Below the pieces are notes generated by a model. That model did no database searches, was not told the origin of the DNA, and saw only the letters and a program-made list of their open reading frames with translations. Shown here piece by piece: positions 38,554 through 47,345 of a stretch of 64,000 nucleotides of DNA; the stretch's first letter is position 1, and each line of letters begins with the position of its first letter. The position numbers were made by a program, and so were the translations under genes. The DNA comes from Marinagarivorans algicola. Its GTDB lineage: Bacteria; Pseudomonadota; Gammaproteobacteria; Pseudomonadales; Cellvibrionaceae. Location of the stretch: assembly GCF_001292705.1 (NCBI RefSeq), contig NZ_LGAK01000015.1, positions 59,789 through 123,788 on the forward strand, written 5' to 3'.

Positions 38554-40212
38554 ATGAAAATGTTAGTAAAATGTATTGCGTTTTTATCGATGTATCTGGT
38601 CTCGGTATCGGTTTTAGCTGTTGCTCAAGTGGATGTAGATAATGTGTTGCTTGCTGGTGACGGCTATCAGCTAAGAGAAATTGTTTATATTGATGATAAT
38701 GGTCAGTCGCGATCAGTTGAGCTTTTCTATATTAATAATGTTGAGGGAGCAACAAATGCTTACCTTGAGGCAGGGTTACCATTAAGTGAATTACTCGATA
38801 TTCAACAAGAAGTTGATAGTTGGGGTGGTGCATGGGGTAGTGCGCCGTTTGCTGCTAAAAATATATTAGCAGCAGATGAGCCACAATTTACCTGGGTGAT
38901 TGATAAGCGTGGCGCAACTATTACAACAGAGGCACAGGGTCAGGCATATATTGATGAATTTAATATGCAGGCGATTATTGATGAGGAGAGGAAGTTTCCC
39001 GATGGGGATAAGGCGTTGAGTGGCATTACGGCTGATGTGAATGCGCGTCGCTTATTTGGATGCAGTGGATGGCGTAATAAAAACAAACGGTTCACTAAGG
39101 ATGTAGATAAAAAGTTTTCTCATAATAAAAGAATTGGTAGTGGTATTGCGACATTAAATTTCAAAGGTAGCCTCGATGTTGATACTGATATTGATTTGAA
39201 ATTAGATTATCGTTATAAGCGAAATTTCATTTGTATACCTTATAAGTTTAGGTTTAATAACCTAGATGCTAAAGCTAACTACGATGCTCAAGGTAATTTC
39301 TCGATTATTGGTAAAGTAGCTAAGAATTTTGGCAATTATAACTGGAAAATTGCCGAGCCTAAGGTATTTGATTTTTGGTTTGCAGTAGGGCCTATTCCTG
39401 TTCGTCTTGCAGGTAAATTACCTATTGAAGTAGGTACTGGTGACATTAGATTTACAGCTCAAGGAGAGGTGGCAACCTATAAAGCGATACATTTCAAAGG
39501 GAATCTGCATTACTCTTGTAACGGCTCTGGTTGTACAAAGCATAGCTCTAATCATCAAAATCTTAGTCAAGGCTTAAGCAATAGTATCGGAGCTTCAGTA
39601 AGTGCTACTGTCACCTTTAAGCCTTATGTGCATGTTGCCATCAAACCTTATTTGTATGGGGAATGGTTTTTGTATCTTCAGCTCGGCGTAAAACCAGCCT
39701 TTCCTATTGAATTGTTTGGTTACTATGGCAACTTATGCCAAGACGGTGACAACAATGGTACAAATGAGACTGTGGCTGCTGCTTTAGGTACTATTGCATT
39801 TGAAGTGGGCGTTACAGGTGAGGCGAAAATATTCGGTACATATATATTAAGGCCTAAATATTGGTCGCTTTGGTCTAAAGATTTATTGTTTGTTGATTTT
39901 TTACAGCCCGGTAGTAGCGCTTTTACACCGTTATTGCGGCCGCAAGTGATAGCCAATCAATTAGATATTACACTACCTGTTAGTATTCGATCTTGTGTTA
40001 ATCGCTACGCATCTCGATTTCCTGTGGATTATAGTATTAATTGGGGAGATGGTAGTGTCTCATTATTACAGGATGTAGCAACGACTAAATCCTTAGCGCA
40101 TACCTATCCTGGGCCCGGAACCTATCAGGTAAAAGTTAGTTATAAAAATGGTGTGAATACTACTATTCCAGTGACTATTACAGGTGATGGTTGGGGAGGT
40201 GGTTGGGATTGA
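38554..40212 (+). CDS. secreted protein with PKD-like C-terminus and WGGGW end
   Basis: A 552-residue exported protein with a signal peptide (cleavage near VLAVA/QV). ATG 38554 has TGGAGAG upstream. An N-terminal part (about 1-110) includes SWGGAWGS; the middle (about 170-440) is rich in alternating beta-strand patterns and contains a Cys pair region; residues about 465-540 look like a PKD domain (INWGDGS and AHTYPGPGTYQVKVSY). It ends GDGWGGGWD. It is 84 bp after the vWA-like gene and is probably co-transcribed, with a terminator after it. Function unknown; surface or extracellular binding with its partner is a guess. Confidence 0.7.
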   Translation: MKMLVKCIAFLSMYLVSVSVLAVAQVDVDNVLLAGDGYQLREIVYIDDNGQSRSVELFYINNVEGATNAYLEAGLPLSELLDIQQEVDSWGGAWGSAPFAAKNILAADEPQFTWVIDKRGATITTEAQGQAYIDEFNMQAIIDEERKFPDGDKALSGITADVNARRLFGCSGWRNKNKRFTKDVDKKFSHNKRIGSGIATLNFKGSLDVDTDIDLKLDYRYKRNFICIPYKFRFNNLDAKANYDAQGNFSIIGKVAKNFGNYNWKIAEPKVFDFWFAVGPIPVRLAGKLPIEVGTGDIRFTAQGEVATYKAIHFKGNLHYSCNGSGCTKHSSNHQNLSQGLSNSIGASVSATVTFKPYVHVAIKPYLYGEWFLYLQLGVKPAFPIELFGYYGNLCQDGDNNGTNETVAAALGTIAFEVGVTGEAKIFGTYILRPKYWSLWSKDLLFVDFLQPGSSAFTPLLRPQVIANQLDITLPVSIRSCVNRYASRFPVDYSINWGDGSVSLLQDVATTKSLAHTYPGPGTYQVKVSYKNGVNTTIPVTITGDGWGGGWD

Positions 40213-40280
40213 ACATGAATATCTCTATATCGCAGTGTATGTATACGGTAATATAAAAAATACATAATATGAGTAATAAA

Positions 40281-40307
40281 AAAACCTGCATTGCAGGTTT
40301 TTTATAT
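40281..40307 (+). terminator. terminator after the WGGGW pair
   Basis: Stem AAAACCTGCA (40281-40290) with TGCAGGTTTT (40292-40301), then TTTATATTTT. It is nearly symmetrical and could serve both strands. Confidence 0.8.
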
Positions 40308-40413
40308 TTTGTTATGCCATATGACGTCAAAAGATCAATATCTTAATGTGCCGTTTAAAGGTTTTTTAATAGCAGCTCATATCTATGAGTTGCTCCGATA
40401 GGAAGTGGCAGAG

Positions 40414-41343
40414 TTAGCGTTTTTTAAGGCGCCAGTCATTAAATGCTTTTAAACCCGGCTTGTTTACATATTTGTTATAAATGTGAAAAAGACTTGCCCC
40501 TATTAAAAGTGCAATAAAAGTGCTTACTAGGGGCATATTACCGATTATTTTTTCTGAAATAGATTTTACTTGAAAGTGGGTAAGATATATAAATAAAGAG
40601 CCCGCAGCAAGATAGTAAATTGGCGTCATTAACGTCTTTGGTAAAACAACAGGAATTTTAATAATTAGTAAAAAATAGCTTAAAATTAAATAATAATTAA
40701 AGTGTCCGTAAACTATATAAGACATCAATACAAAACCTAAAAATGTTAACGATTTATCAAGGGTTGACTCAGTAAAGCGTGCAGAGCATCCAAACGCTAC
40801 CAGCCATAACATGAGCCAAGGTACCCTGCGCATTAAATGATCGGCATCCCAAATGGCTTCGCTTAATAAGAAAATAGCGCAAGAGGCTAATGTAAATAGT
40901 ATGCATGCTGTGTTTGTTTTTACCAATAAAAATTTACGTATAGGCTTTATTGATAAAATAACGAGTAAAATTACTTGTAGCTGAATATAAACTTCGATAA
41001 ACCAATAAGAGAATCCATTGGGGTGCATATTTGGTGTGAAATTACTCACCATTAAAATATCTTGCCATCTTAGCGGCCCATAATATATATGCAGTAAAAG
41101 CGTATAAATCATGCAGGGTATCATTACCTTTACAATCATTATGGCTATCGGTAATACACTGTTTGAGGTCAAAATCTTATTTAATTTAAATGTTGCTATG
41201 TTGTAGCCAACCATCACCATTAAAAAATAAGCGCCACCACCGCCATATTCAAAAAGCTTAAAGTGCCCTGCTACAATTAATGAAATTGCAACAAATCTTA
41301 AGATGGTGGGTATGTCTGAGTATATTTTGGGGTAGTTAGTCAA
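40414..41343 (-). CDS. acyltransferase-3-like integral membrane protein
   Basis: A 309-residue protein with about nine to ten membrane segments. The N-terminal RFVAISLIVAGHF, with an early Arg and His, and the later WFIEVYIQLQ segment fit the acyltransferase 3 (O-acetyltransferase) family, which modifies cell-surface sugars. It is on the short side for the family. It is a single gene read away from an upstream AT-rich gap, with low GC compared with core genes here. Substrate unknown. Confidence 0.7.
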   Translation of the reverse strand: MTNYPKIYSDIPTILRFVAISLIVAGHFKLFEYGGGGAYFLMVMVGYNIATFKLNKILTSNSVLPIAIMIVKVMIPCMIYTLLLHIYYGPLRWQDILMVSNFTPNMHPNGFSYWFIEVYIQLQVILLVILSIKPIRKFLLVKTNTACILFTLASCAIFLLSEAIWDADHLMRRVPWLMLWLVAFGCSARFTESTLDKSLTFLGFVLMSYIVYGHFNYYLILSYFLLIIKIPVVLPKTLMTPIYYLAAGSLFIYLTHFQVKSISEKIIGNMPLVSTFIALLIGASLFHIYNKYVNKPGLKAFNDWRLKKR

Positions 41344-41715
41344 TGAGAATTACTCGTGATTTTTATATGTTGCAGATGAATATCTAGGCTCAATTGTTGG
41401 TTTTTGTACATTGTTTATCGGTAAGAGTAAAGTAGTTTTAATGGCTTAGCCACTGTCGGAATAATATACAAGCTATATAATAGCTCCATTTTTTAGTGAC
41501 TTGCGTGAATGATGTTTTGTAGTAGGGTGTACCTTGCATGCCTGTAGGTGATTACGGCCGCTTTTTGCTCCGATATTGAGAAGTGTTTTACGAGTAGTAT
41601 TTGATGAGGTTAACTTTACACTATTGAATGCTATCTAGCTAATTTGTCACATTATATGTACATATATTATCTGTATAATGACAGTCATTAACTCATTGAA
41701 ATATAGACGAATACT
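41344..41715. other. non-coding gap between divergent genes
   Basis: 372 bp between the divergent acyltransferase and the small + strand gene. It is AT-rich. A TATAAT at about 41675-41680 could be the -10 of the downstream gene, but no good -35 lies 17 bp before it. Nothing else is seen. Confidence 0.4.
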
Positions 41716-41991
41716 ATGCAATCAGACCCTAAAAAGCTCATTGAAAAAAATAAAAATCTTATTCACTCTGATTTGATGAAGGTTATCTCACATACGCAGC
41801 GTGATGATGGTGATTGGGTACTGCACTCATTAATGGTTGAAGGTTGTGATGCGCCCTTTAAGTTTAAGCGCCAAGGTCATTATCAAAACTTAAAAGGTGC
41901 ACGTGTTAATATGACCTATTACGCCGAAGAAAAAGTGGTGGCGGGTATACCCTTTGAAGTCATGAAAGTGGTACGTATTAAAAGAGGGTAA
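41716..41991 (+). CDS. small hypothetical protein
   Basis: A 91-residue soluble protein, basic, without signal or membrane segments. Features are DGDWVLHSLMVEG and a C-terminal FEVMKVVRIKRG, suggesting a small beta-rich fold. The ATG is 12 bp after a weak purine stretch. Coding signal is good (balanced composition, no rare runs). I do not recognise the family. It is a single gene; a strong hairpin lies 160 bp downstream. Confidence 0.65.
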   Translation: MQSDPKKLIEKNKNLIHSDLMKVISHTQRDDGDWVLHSLMVEGCDAPFKFKRQGHYQNLKGARVNMTYYAEEKVVAGIPFEVMKVVRIKRG

Positions 41992-42153
41992 TCCGTTAGT
42001 GTGTTGTATTCGTGGGGATAAATAAAAATACAGAGTCATTTTACTTGCTCATCACAATCTCAAAGCTAAAGTATTCTCTCCCCCCCCAAATAGTTGGTCA
42101 ACAATCTCGGGAAGGCACTTGATATGATCCAATTGTTGTGTGATGCAAACCTT

Positions 42154-42190
42154 AAAAACCTCAGCGATGTTTTGTCGCTGAGGTTTTTTT
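42154..42190. terminator. strong bidirectional-type terminator
   Basis: A 14-bp perfect stem, AAAAACCTCAGCGA (42154-42167) with TCGCTGAGGTTTTT (42175-42188), followed by TTT. It lies in the 577-bp gap 41992-42568, 160 bp after the small gene. The remainder of the gap includes a run of eight or more C near 42080 and shows no gene. Confidence 0.85.
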
Positions 42191-42568
42191 AAGGTTTAGT
42201 AATGACTACCATTAAAATGACTTGTTTGACCTTACTTAGAGTTAATTATTTCATCGTGCAATGATTTACGCCCATTATGTTGTGACCAACCCATTTCGTC
42301 GTCAGTAATAACCGTGGCAACTATAATTTTTTCCCCTCGTTGAGGAGTTTTTCAGTGCTTGGCAACGGTACAGTCGTTTTAGCGATGATTATATTGGTGC
42401 ATATATTTTTATCCTGCTTGATCATAGGAAGAATACAACATAGGTGGGCTAAAAATTATTGCTTTTAAAGCCTTAGTGCAAGCGAAATCAGGACGCTAAA
42501 ATTAATAGAACGCCGTTTTTTCCGCGTGGGTCATCCTGTATATTTTTTATGGGAGGTGAATTTTTAAT

Positions 42569-43639
42569 TTACGCCTGTTTCAGTTTTGCGTTAGTAAAAC
42601 CCTTGGGCAAGTGACCATTTAAATTGTCTACCTGTAAGAGTTTTTGGGTATTGATTTCAGCAAGCAAGCCACTACCCAGATCGGGTTTACGTTGTGTATC
42701 GGTGGCGAAGTTAAGTGTTTCGAATGTGCGCTTGAATATTTTATCTTGCATGTGCTGTGTGTAGGGTCGGCTTACCAGTGACTGCTGGGCAAGCCATGCA
42801 GGTGAAATGGTGCGGCTAAAGCGATAAAAATTTTCATAGGCGAAGTGTTCTTCGACGTAGCGGTCACTGATTGCAATTAGTTCATCGAGTAGTGTGTACA
42901 TAATGCCACTAATTTCTTCTAACCTAACCATAATCGACACTTGCTTGTGTTCAAAAGCTGCCGGTAATGCTATCTGACTGGATGCAGCGTTGTCTTTTTT
43001 CATGTTGAGATCAATAAAGGCGCGATTATTATTCAGCGCCGTATAATGGGCAACGTGCAAATGATGATTAGCAAAGTGAATATTGCTTAACTGGTCAATT
43101 AATGCCTGTTCAGTGTTGCTTCGCGGGGCGTTTTTTGTGACTATCCCTAGGGCATATTTCGCTGCTTTTTGTAGCATGCCCATATCTTGATGGCTGCTCA
43201 GTGGCGCGCTGCGTACTTGTGTGGTAGTGGCTTTATTGGGTGTTGTTAGGGTGAGAAGTTCACGTATCTCGTGCTCCATTACTTTTTTAATCGCCAGCAT
43301 GGCCGTTTGAATAATTTCTGAGGTAGGGGTATCGGTATCAATGCGCCATTTTCGACCATAAACAATTTTAGGTGGATAATGGGTATCGAGCTTTTGATAG
43401 TTTTCATGCCCAATGATACCTACTTGCAAATATAGGCCCATGTCGTCAGTGGCTGCGAATAAGAGTACATCGTCAGTAAAGGTAATTTTACTTAACACTG
43501 TACGTACGCTGCCCAGATTGTGACGGTAGGTCATGTAGTGTTGGGGAAGGTGCAATTGGCCCCCGCCTGCATCAATGAAGGGGGCGGCTGGCATGGCTTT
43601 TTCGCCCTTGGCCAAACAGCTTAAAGAGCTAACAGACAT
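42569..43639 (-). CDS. hypothetical protein
   Basis: A 356-residue soluble protein with no signal peptide or membrane segment. ATG 43639 is preferred because AAAAAGGA lies 10 bp upstream; an ATG seven codons earlier has no ribosome site. Features include KIVYGRKWRIDTDTPTSEI near residue 95, a helical segment QTAMLAIKKVMEHEIRELL, and a YVEEHFAYENFYRFSRTI region. I do not recognise a domain. It is a single gene between a terminator and the MITE upstream of the LysR gene. It looks real: long, with no internal stops and good composition. Confidence 0.65.
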   Translation of the reverse strand: MSVSSLSCLAKGEKAMPAAPFIDAGGGQLHLPQHYMTYRHNLGSVRTVLSKITFTDDVLLFAATDDMGLYLQVGIIGHENYQKLDTHYPPKIVYGRKWRIDTDTPTSEIIQTAMLAIKKVMEHEIRELLTLTTPNKATTTQVRSAPLSSHQDMGMLQKAAKYALGIVTKNAPRSNTEQALIDQLSNIHFANHHLHVAHYTALNNNRAFIDLNMKKDNAASSQIALPAAFEHKQVSIMVRLEEISGIMYTLLDELIAISDRYVEEHFAYENFYRFSRTISPAWLAQQSLVSRPYTQHMQDKIFKRTFETLNFATDTQRKPDLGSGLLAEINTQKLLQVDNLNGHLPKGFTNAKLKQA

Positions 43640-43896
43640 CAGGTGGTTTTCCTTTTTCATAGCTATGGCGTTAATGATCTGAGTTTAGGTGTTTAATGAT
43701 CGGTGCTACCGAGGGAGCGAGTGTATTAAGAGTCACGGTTACTCGAGCAAAGTTCATAATGTCAGCAATAGAGTACTTAAAAATAGAAGGCCTAAATGTC
43801 TGTGCTTTTGATGATTGGGCACAGTTTATGGCTGTATCCTTGTGAAGTAATTGTTGATTAATGAAATTCATATTTGTCAAAAATGAAATAATCTAT

Positions 43897-44087
43897 GCCA
43901 CTATTCAATGTACTGAAACTGTGCGCTAATGGATCATTAATTGAGTCGTTTAAGCCATTTGTGCTCTTCGACAGTTCACATCTGCACGGTCTAACGCTTG
44001 CTTTCTCTGCCAGGCTCTGCGTAATGCTCAGAAAATAATCTATCAGCGCTCTATCTGATGATATTTTCAGCTTGGCTGAATAGTTAC
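43897..44087 (-). mobile_element. MITE-like repeat copy C (191 bp), reversed
   Basis: Read on the - strand it begins with the intact end GTAACTATTCAG (44076-44087) and ends near TTGAATAGTGGC (43897-43908), a decayed terminus. Internal landmarks are CAGCCAAGCTGA, GATTATTTTCTGAGC, AATGGCTTAAACGACTCAA and AATGATCCATTAGCGC. No 8-bp target duplication is left, so it is older. It lies just before the LysR start and may supply its promoter region. Confidence 0.85.
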
Positions 44088-44117
44088 TTGGGTTTCACTA
44101 AAAAGGAGTCCCCCCCA

Positions 44118-45026
44118 TTGGATAAATTACAAGCTATCAAGGTATTTATTGAGGTGGCTAAGCAGCAGAGTTTTTCCTTGGCAGCCGATGTGCTTGGTAT
44201 GTCTGCCCCCACGGCAACGCGGGCAATCGCGGAGCTCGAAGGACGTTTGCAGGTTAAGCTACTTAATCGCACAACGCGCTTGGTGCGCTTGACGGAGTCG
44301 GGCACGCGCTTTTTTAATGATATGCAACGTATTATTGAAGATTTGGAAGAGGCCGAAGCTTCGGCAGCAGGGGTTTACAGTACGCCCTCTGGGACCCTGA
44401 CTGTCACCGCCCCCATCTTGTTTGGCCAAAAGCATGTCATGCCCATCATTAATGAATACCTCAGTGTATATTCTCAGGTTAGTGTGAAAGCGATGTTTTA
44501 TGACAAGGTCACAAGCCTACTAGAGGAAGAGCTTGATGTTGCTATTCGCATTGGTCATTTAAAAGACTCAAACCTATACGCTACTCAGGTGGGTACTGTT
44601 AGGCGTATTGTATGTGGCTCACCTCGCTATTTTAAGAGGCGTGGTGTACCTAAATACCCAGAGGCTTTACTCGAACATGATTTGATTTTCCCTGCCACTT
44701 TCGAAAGCACCACCACCTGGCAATTCCAAAACGGCGCTAAAAAAGAGCTACTAAAACTCAGCCCTCGATTAATATGTAACCAAAATGTCGTAGCCTTGCA
44801 GGCGGCCATTGAAGGCCGAGGTATTACACGCTTAATGTCGTATCAGGTTGGTGAGGAGTTAGAAAAGGGCACGCTTCAAGCCGTGCTAACCGGCTATGAA
44901 GAAGAGTCTTTGCCAGTGAATGTAGTCAGTGTTGAAGGTCGACGGGCGAATGCAAAGGTGCGCTCATTTATTGATTTAGCTGCGCAACGGCTCAGGGGAA
45001 ATCCATTTATTAATACGCAAGAATAA
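44118..45026 (+). CDS. LysR family transcriptional regulator
   Basis: A 302-residue LysR regulator: N-terminal winged helix (about 1-60, with SFSLAADVLGMSAPTATRAI), then a substrate-binding domain of the type found in regulators of the DsdC/CrgA-like subgroup. The frame can be read from an ATG at 44058 inside a MITE, but TTG 44118, with AAAGGAG 9-10 bp upstream, gives the standard LDKLQAIKVFIEVAKQQSFS start. The gene is flanked on both sides, within about 30 and 7 bp, by copies of the MITE in the same orientation. No neighbouring target gene is obvious: the divergent gene is an unknown. Confidence 0.93.
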   Translation: MDKLQAIKVFIEVAKQQSFSLAADVLGMSAPTATRAIAELEGRLQVKLLNRTTRLVRLTESGTRFFNDMQRIIEDLEEAEASAAGVYSTPSGTLTVTAPILFGQKHVMPIINEYLSVYSQVSVKAMFYDKVTSLLEEELDVAIRIGHLKDSNLYATQVGTVRRIVCGSPRYFKRRGVPKYPEALLEHDLIFPATFESTTTWQFQNGAKKELLKLSPRLICNQNVVALQAAIEGRGITRLMSYQVGEELEKGTLQAVLTGYEEESLPVNVVSVEGRRANAKVRSFIDLAAQRLRGNPFINTQE

Positions 45027-45032
45027 CTTATC

Positions 45033-45353
45033 GTAACGTCACTCTTCAGAGTGAACTGAAGTTGCGCACTGCAGTTGTGCACTAGTGAATCATTGTCTGG
45101 ACCGCTCAAGCCATCTACGACTTTACGTTCTTCGACTTTGTGCTTCTAAAGTCTAATCGTGAATACCCCTATACAGGCGCAAAGGCTACCCTCACGCACC
45201 CATGCTGGGGCGGGCGCTATATCACACTCTCGTCAGTTGGCTCCTGCATTGTTCAATCCTTGCTTTTCCTGTAAAGCCGGGTGCTTAAATACCCAGAAAA
45301 TAATCCACCAGTATATTATCTGGTGAATTTTTTCAGCTTGGCTGAATAGTTAC
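45033..45353 (-). mobile_element. MITE-like repeat copy D (321 bp), reversed
   Basis: Read on the - strand: start GTAACTATTCAG (45342-45353), then CAGCCAAGCTGA, GGATTATTTTCTGGGTATTTAAGC in pieces, GCCCCAGCATGGGTGCGTG, GATGGCTTGAGCGGTCCAG, AATGATTCACTAG, and a decayed right end near GACGTTAC (45033). It is the longest copy, with about 80 bp extra sequence inside. No target duplication remains. It starts seven bases after the LysR stop. Confidence 0.85.
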
Positions 45354-45904
45354 CAAAAAACTAGCTTTTTAATGGTTGTCTTTATACTTTTTTTGGGGGC
45401 AGGACTCATTAGCGTTAAGTGGCTACTGCCCCTAAAAATGGCGACATTCTATTTTTATGCTCGGTAGTCAATACTTTCGTAGTGCAGGCCCTGGAAATGG
45501 AACAATATTAGAATTAACTCAACACTTTTGGTCTGTTTTATGATAAAACCACTGTGATTAACCGACTGAGTGGTTTGCCCGCTCTCTTGTACGGACTACC
45601 GTCTTAAAGGGTTTCCGAGTGGCACTTTTAGTTGGCATGAAGAGTACATGAGGTGGTTGGTATGAAGAGCACATGATGGTTTTAATCATAGTATACCTTC
45701 CTTGCTCTTTAGTGCCGGCAGTCCATGTACAACCGCTAACCGAAGGGTTTTGAAACTTTGAGGTTACGTTGTATCGCTCAATAAAATCATAGTGTACGTT
45801 ACTTTGAGCGGTGCCTAGCAAGGTGTGGGTAAATCATTGTGCGGCCTGTATCGGCTCGATTACACCGTTATAGCATAATTAAATGAGTATTGAGGATAAC
45901 ACTT
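45354..45904. other. non-coding stretch
   Basis: 551 bp between the MITE and the NAD-binding protein gene. An open frame on the - strand at 45558-45821 has no ribosome site and unconvincing composition, and is not called. A promoter for the next gene must lie here, but no clear element is seen. Confidence 0.4.
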
Positions 45905-46768
45905 TTGGCTTTTCGAGTATTAGTGGTGACCGATTCGGCATCATTTTATAGTGATTTAGAGGTAGCTTTTGAGCCGCTTTCTTTATTTTTATTGCATAAA
46001 GGTACATCTTTACTTGAGCTGAGTGAACGTGAGCTGTCGGCTTATTGGGTAGCCGAAAAAATTAATTGTGTTGTGTATGCTGGTTTTAGTCTTAATTTTG
46101 ATGAGGCGCGCTTGCAGCGATTTACTCAAAGCTGCGTAGCGAGAGAGATTCCTTTAATGCATCTATCCTCATATCAGGTCTTTGATACTCAGCAGGGTAA
46201 TATTGAAGAAGGTGTGACGCCTGAGTCGAGTGAGCCATTAGGCTTGTCGTTGTTAGCGGCTGAAAATATTATCTTAGAGGGTGAGCGCAATATGGTGTTG
46301 CGTATGCCTTGGACCTTAACTACTTGTAGTGCTGCGCTCGAAGATGAGGGGTTGCTTGACCGTGCGTGTAAGGCGCTTTTGGGCACTAATGAGCTACAGG
46401 TATCGGATGAGGTGGCTGGTTTTGTGATGTCGTGGCCCGAAGTGGCGCGCGCTATAACGGCTATGATTCAACAGGTATTTTGTGGTGCCGAAAATTGGGG
46501 GGTGTTTCATATCCGCTCAAGTGATAGTTGTAGTGAGGCTGAGTTTGCTGACGCTGTTGCTAGATTATTGAAAGCCGAGGGGTTTAGCGTGGCCAATGTG
46601 GTTGCCGTAAAGGGCGCAGGCTATTTGATGCAGCGCTCGGCATTACTCGGTGGGCGGCGCAGTGTCGATGACTTTGGTATCCAACAAAGAAGCTTTCGAG
46701 TCGGCCTAAAAGGCGCTGTTCAGCGCTGGGTGAAGTTGAGCGGTTATATACCTGCATTAGCGCCTTAG
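45905..46768 (+). CDS. RmlD-like NAD(P)-binding sugar-nucleotide dehydrogenase homologue
   Basis: A 287-residue protein resembling dTDP-4-dehydrorhamnose reductase and other extended short-chain dehydrogenases: SSYQVFDTQQGNIEEGVTPE (pieces at about 85-105) is the typical SSDYVFDG...YxExDxPxP region, and LLAAENIILEG with LRMPWTL matches the AE/R-W part. The Rossmann glycine motif is degenerate (VLVVTDSASFYSDL), and the catalytic Tyr-Lys pair is not seen, so it may be inactive or a binding protein. No ATG: TTG 45905 has TGAGGATAAC upstream; TTG 45890 is an alternative. Single gene. Confidence 0.65.
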   Translation: MAFRVLVVTDSASFYSDLEVAFEPLSLFLLHKGTSLLELSERELSAYWVAEKINCVVYAGFSLNFDEARLQRFTQSCVAREIPLMHLSSYQVFDTQQGNIEEGVTPESSEPLGLSLLAAENIILEGERNMVLRMPWTLTTCSAALEDEGLLDRACKALLGTNELQVSDEVAGFVMSWPEVARAITAMIQQVFCGAENWGVFHIRSSDSCSEAEFADAVARLLKAEGFSVANVVAVKGAGYLMQRSALLGGRRSVDDFGIQQRSFRVGLKGAVQRWVKLSGYIPALAP

Positions 46769-46916
46769 CTTCTGTCTTCATGTAGGGCGCGTGTAGCAGG
46801 GTGCATGAACCACTTATGCCGAGGTGAATGTTGGTAATGCTAGCGATACTCAGGTGGATGACCCATCTTATCAGCTGGCGTCTTAGCTATTATCTCTGCA
46901 GCAGACTGGGTATAGG

Positions 46917-47117
46917 CTAGTTTTCAATGATTTTAACGACCACTGTTTTGATGATGAATCCTAGCACGCCTAAGCCCAGCACAATAAAAATCATCAGTGT
47001 GCCAAATTTTCCGGCTTTGGATTCTTTAGCAAGATCCCACATAATAAAGCCCATATAGCCCATTAATGCGGTGATGCCTAGTATCATTGACCATTTCTCG
47101 AATTGCTCTATATCCAC
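46917..47117 (-). CDS. DUF2788 family small membrane protein
   Basis: A 66-residue protein with two membrane helices (about 11-29 and 40-60) joined by WDLAKESKAGKFG. This is the DUF2788 pattern, found in many gammaproteobacteria with no known function. The start codon has no strong ribosome site. It lies between the RmlD-like gene (convergent) and the GGDEF-EAL gene (same strand, 229 bp beyond). Confidence 0.8.
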   Translation of the reverse strand: MDIEQFEKWSMILGITALMGYMGFIMWDLAKESKAGKFGTLMIFIVLGLGVLGFIIKTVVVKIIEN

Positions 47118-47345
47118 AGTTCTATGCCCATAACGGTTGCTTGCATGCCTTAGAAAACAGCGCTATTGATTTAGCGTTTGCGTTTATGACTGTCGTTATT
47201 TTATCAGTGTCTTGCCCCGGCGCTAGTGTTTATTGATGCGCAGTTAACAAGGGTACCAAAAGGTCTATTGATAGAGGGTTGCTTGGCCAGCTCGGGTCAG
47301 CTGCGATTGTGTGTTCCTCTGCGCTAGGCTTGTGTGCTGATTGAG

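Noticed and set aside
42080..42090. poly-C run as a phase-variable switch
   Set aside because: It is not inside a gene or in a recognised promoter.
43671..43880. 69-codon open frame on the - strand just before the unknown 356-residue gene
   Set aside because: No ribosome site and no recognisable features; could be a small leader but support is too weak.
45558..45821. 87-codon open frame on the - strand
   Set aside because: No ribosome site, odd composition, in a gap after a mobile repeat; no similarity recognised.
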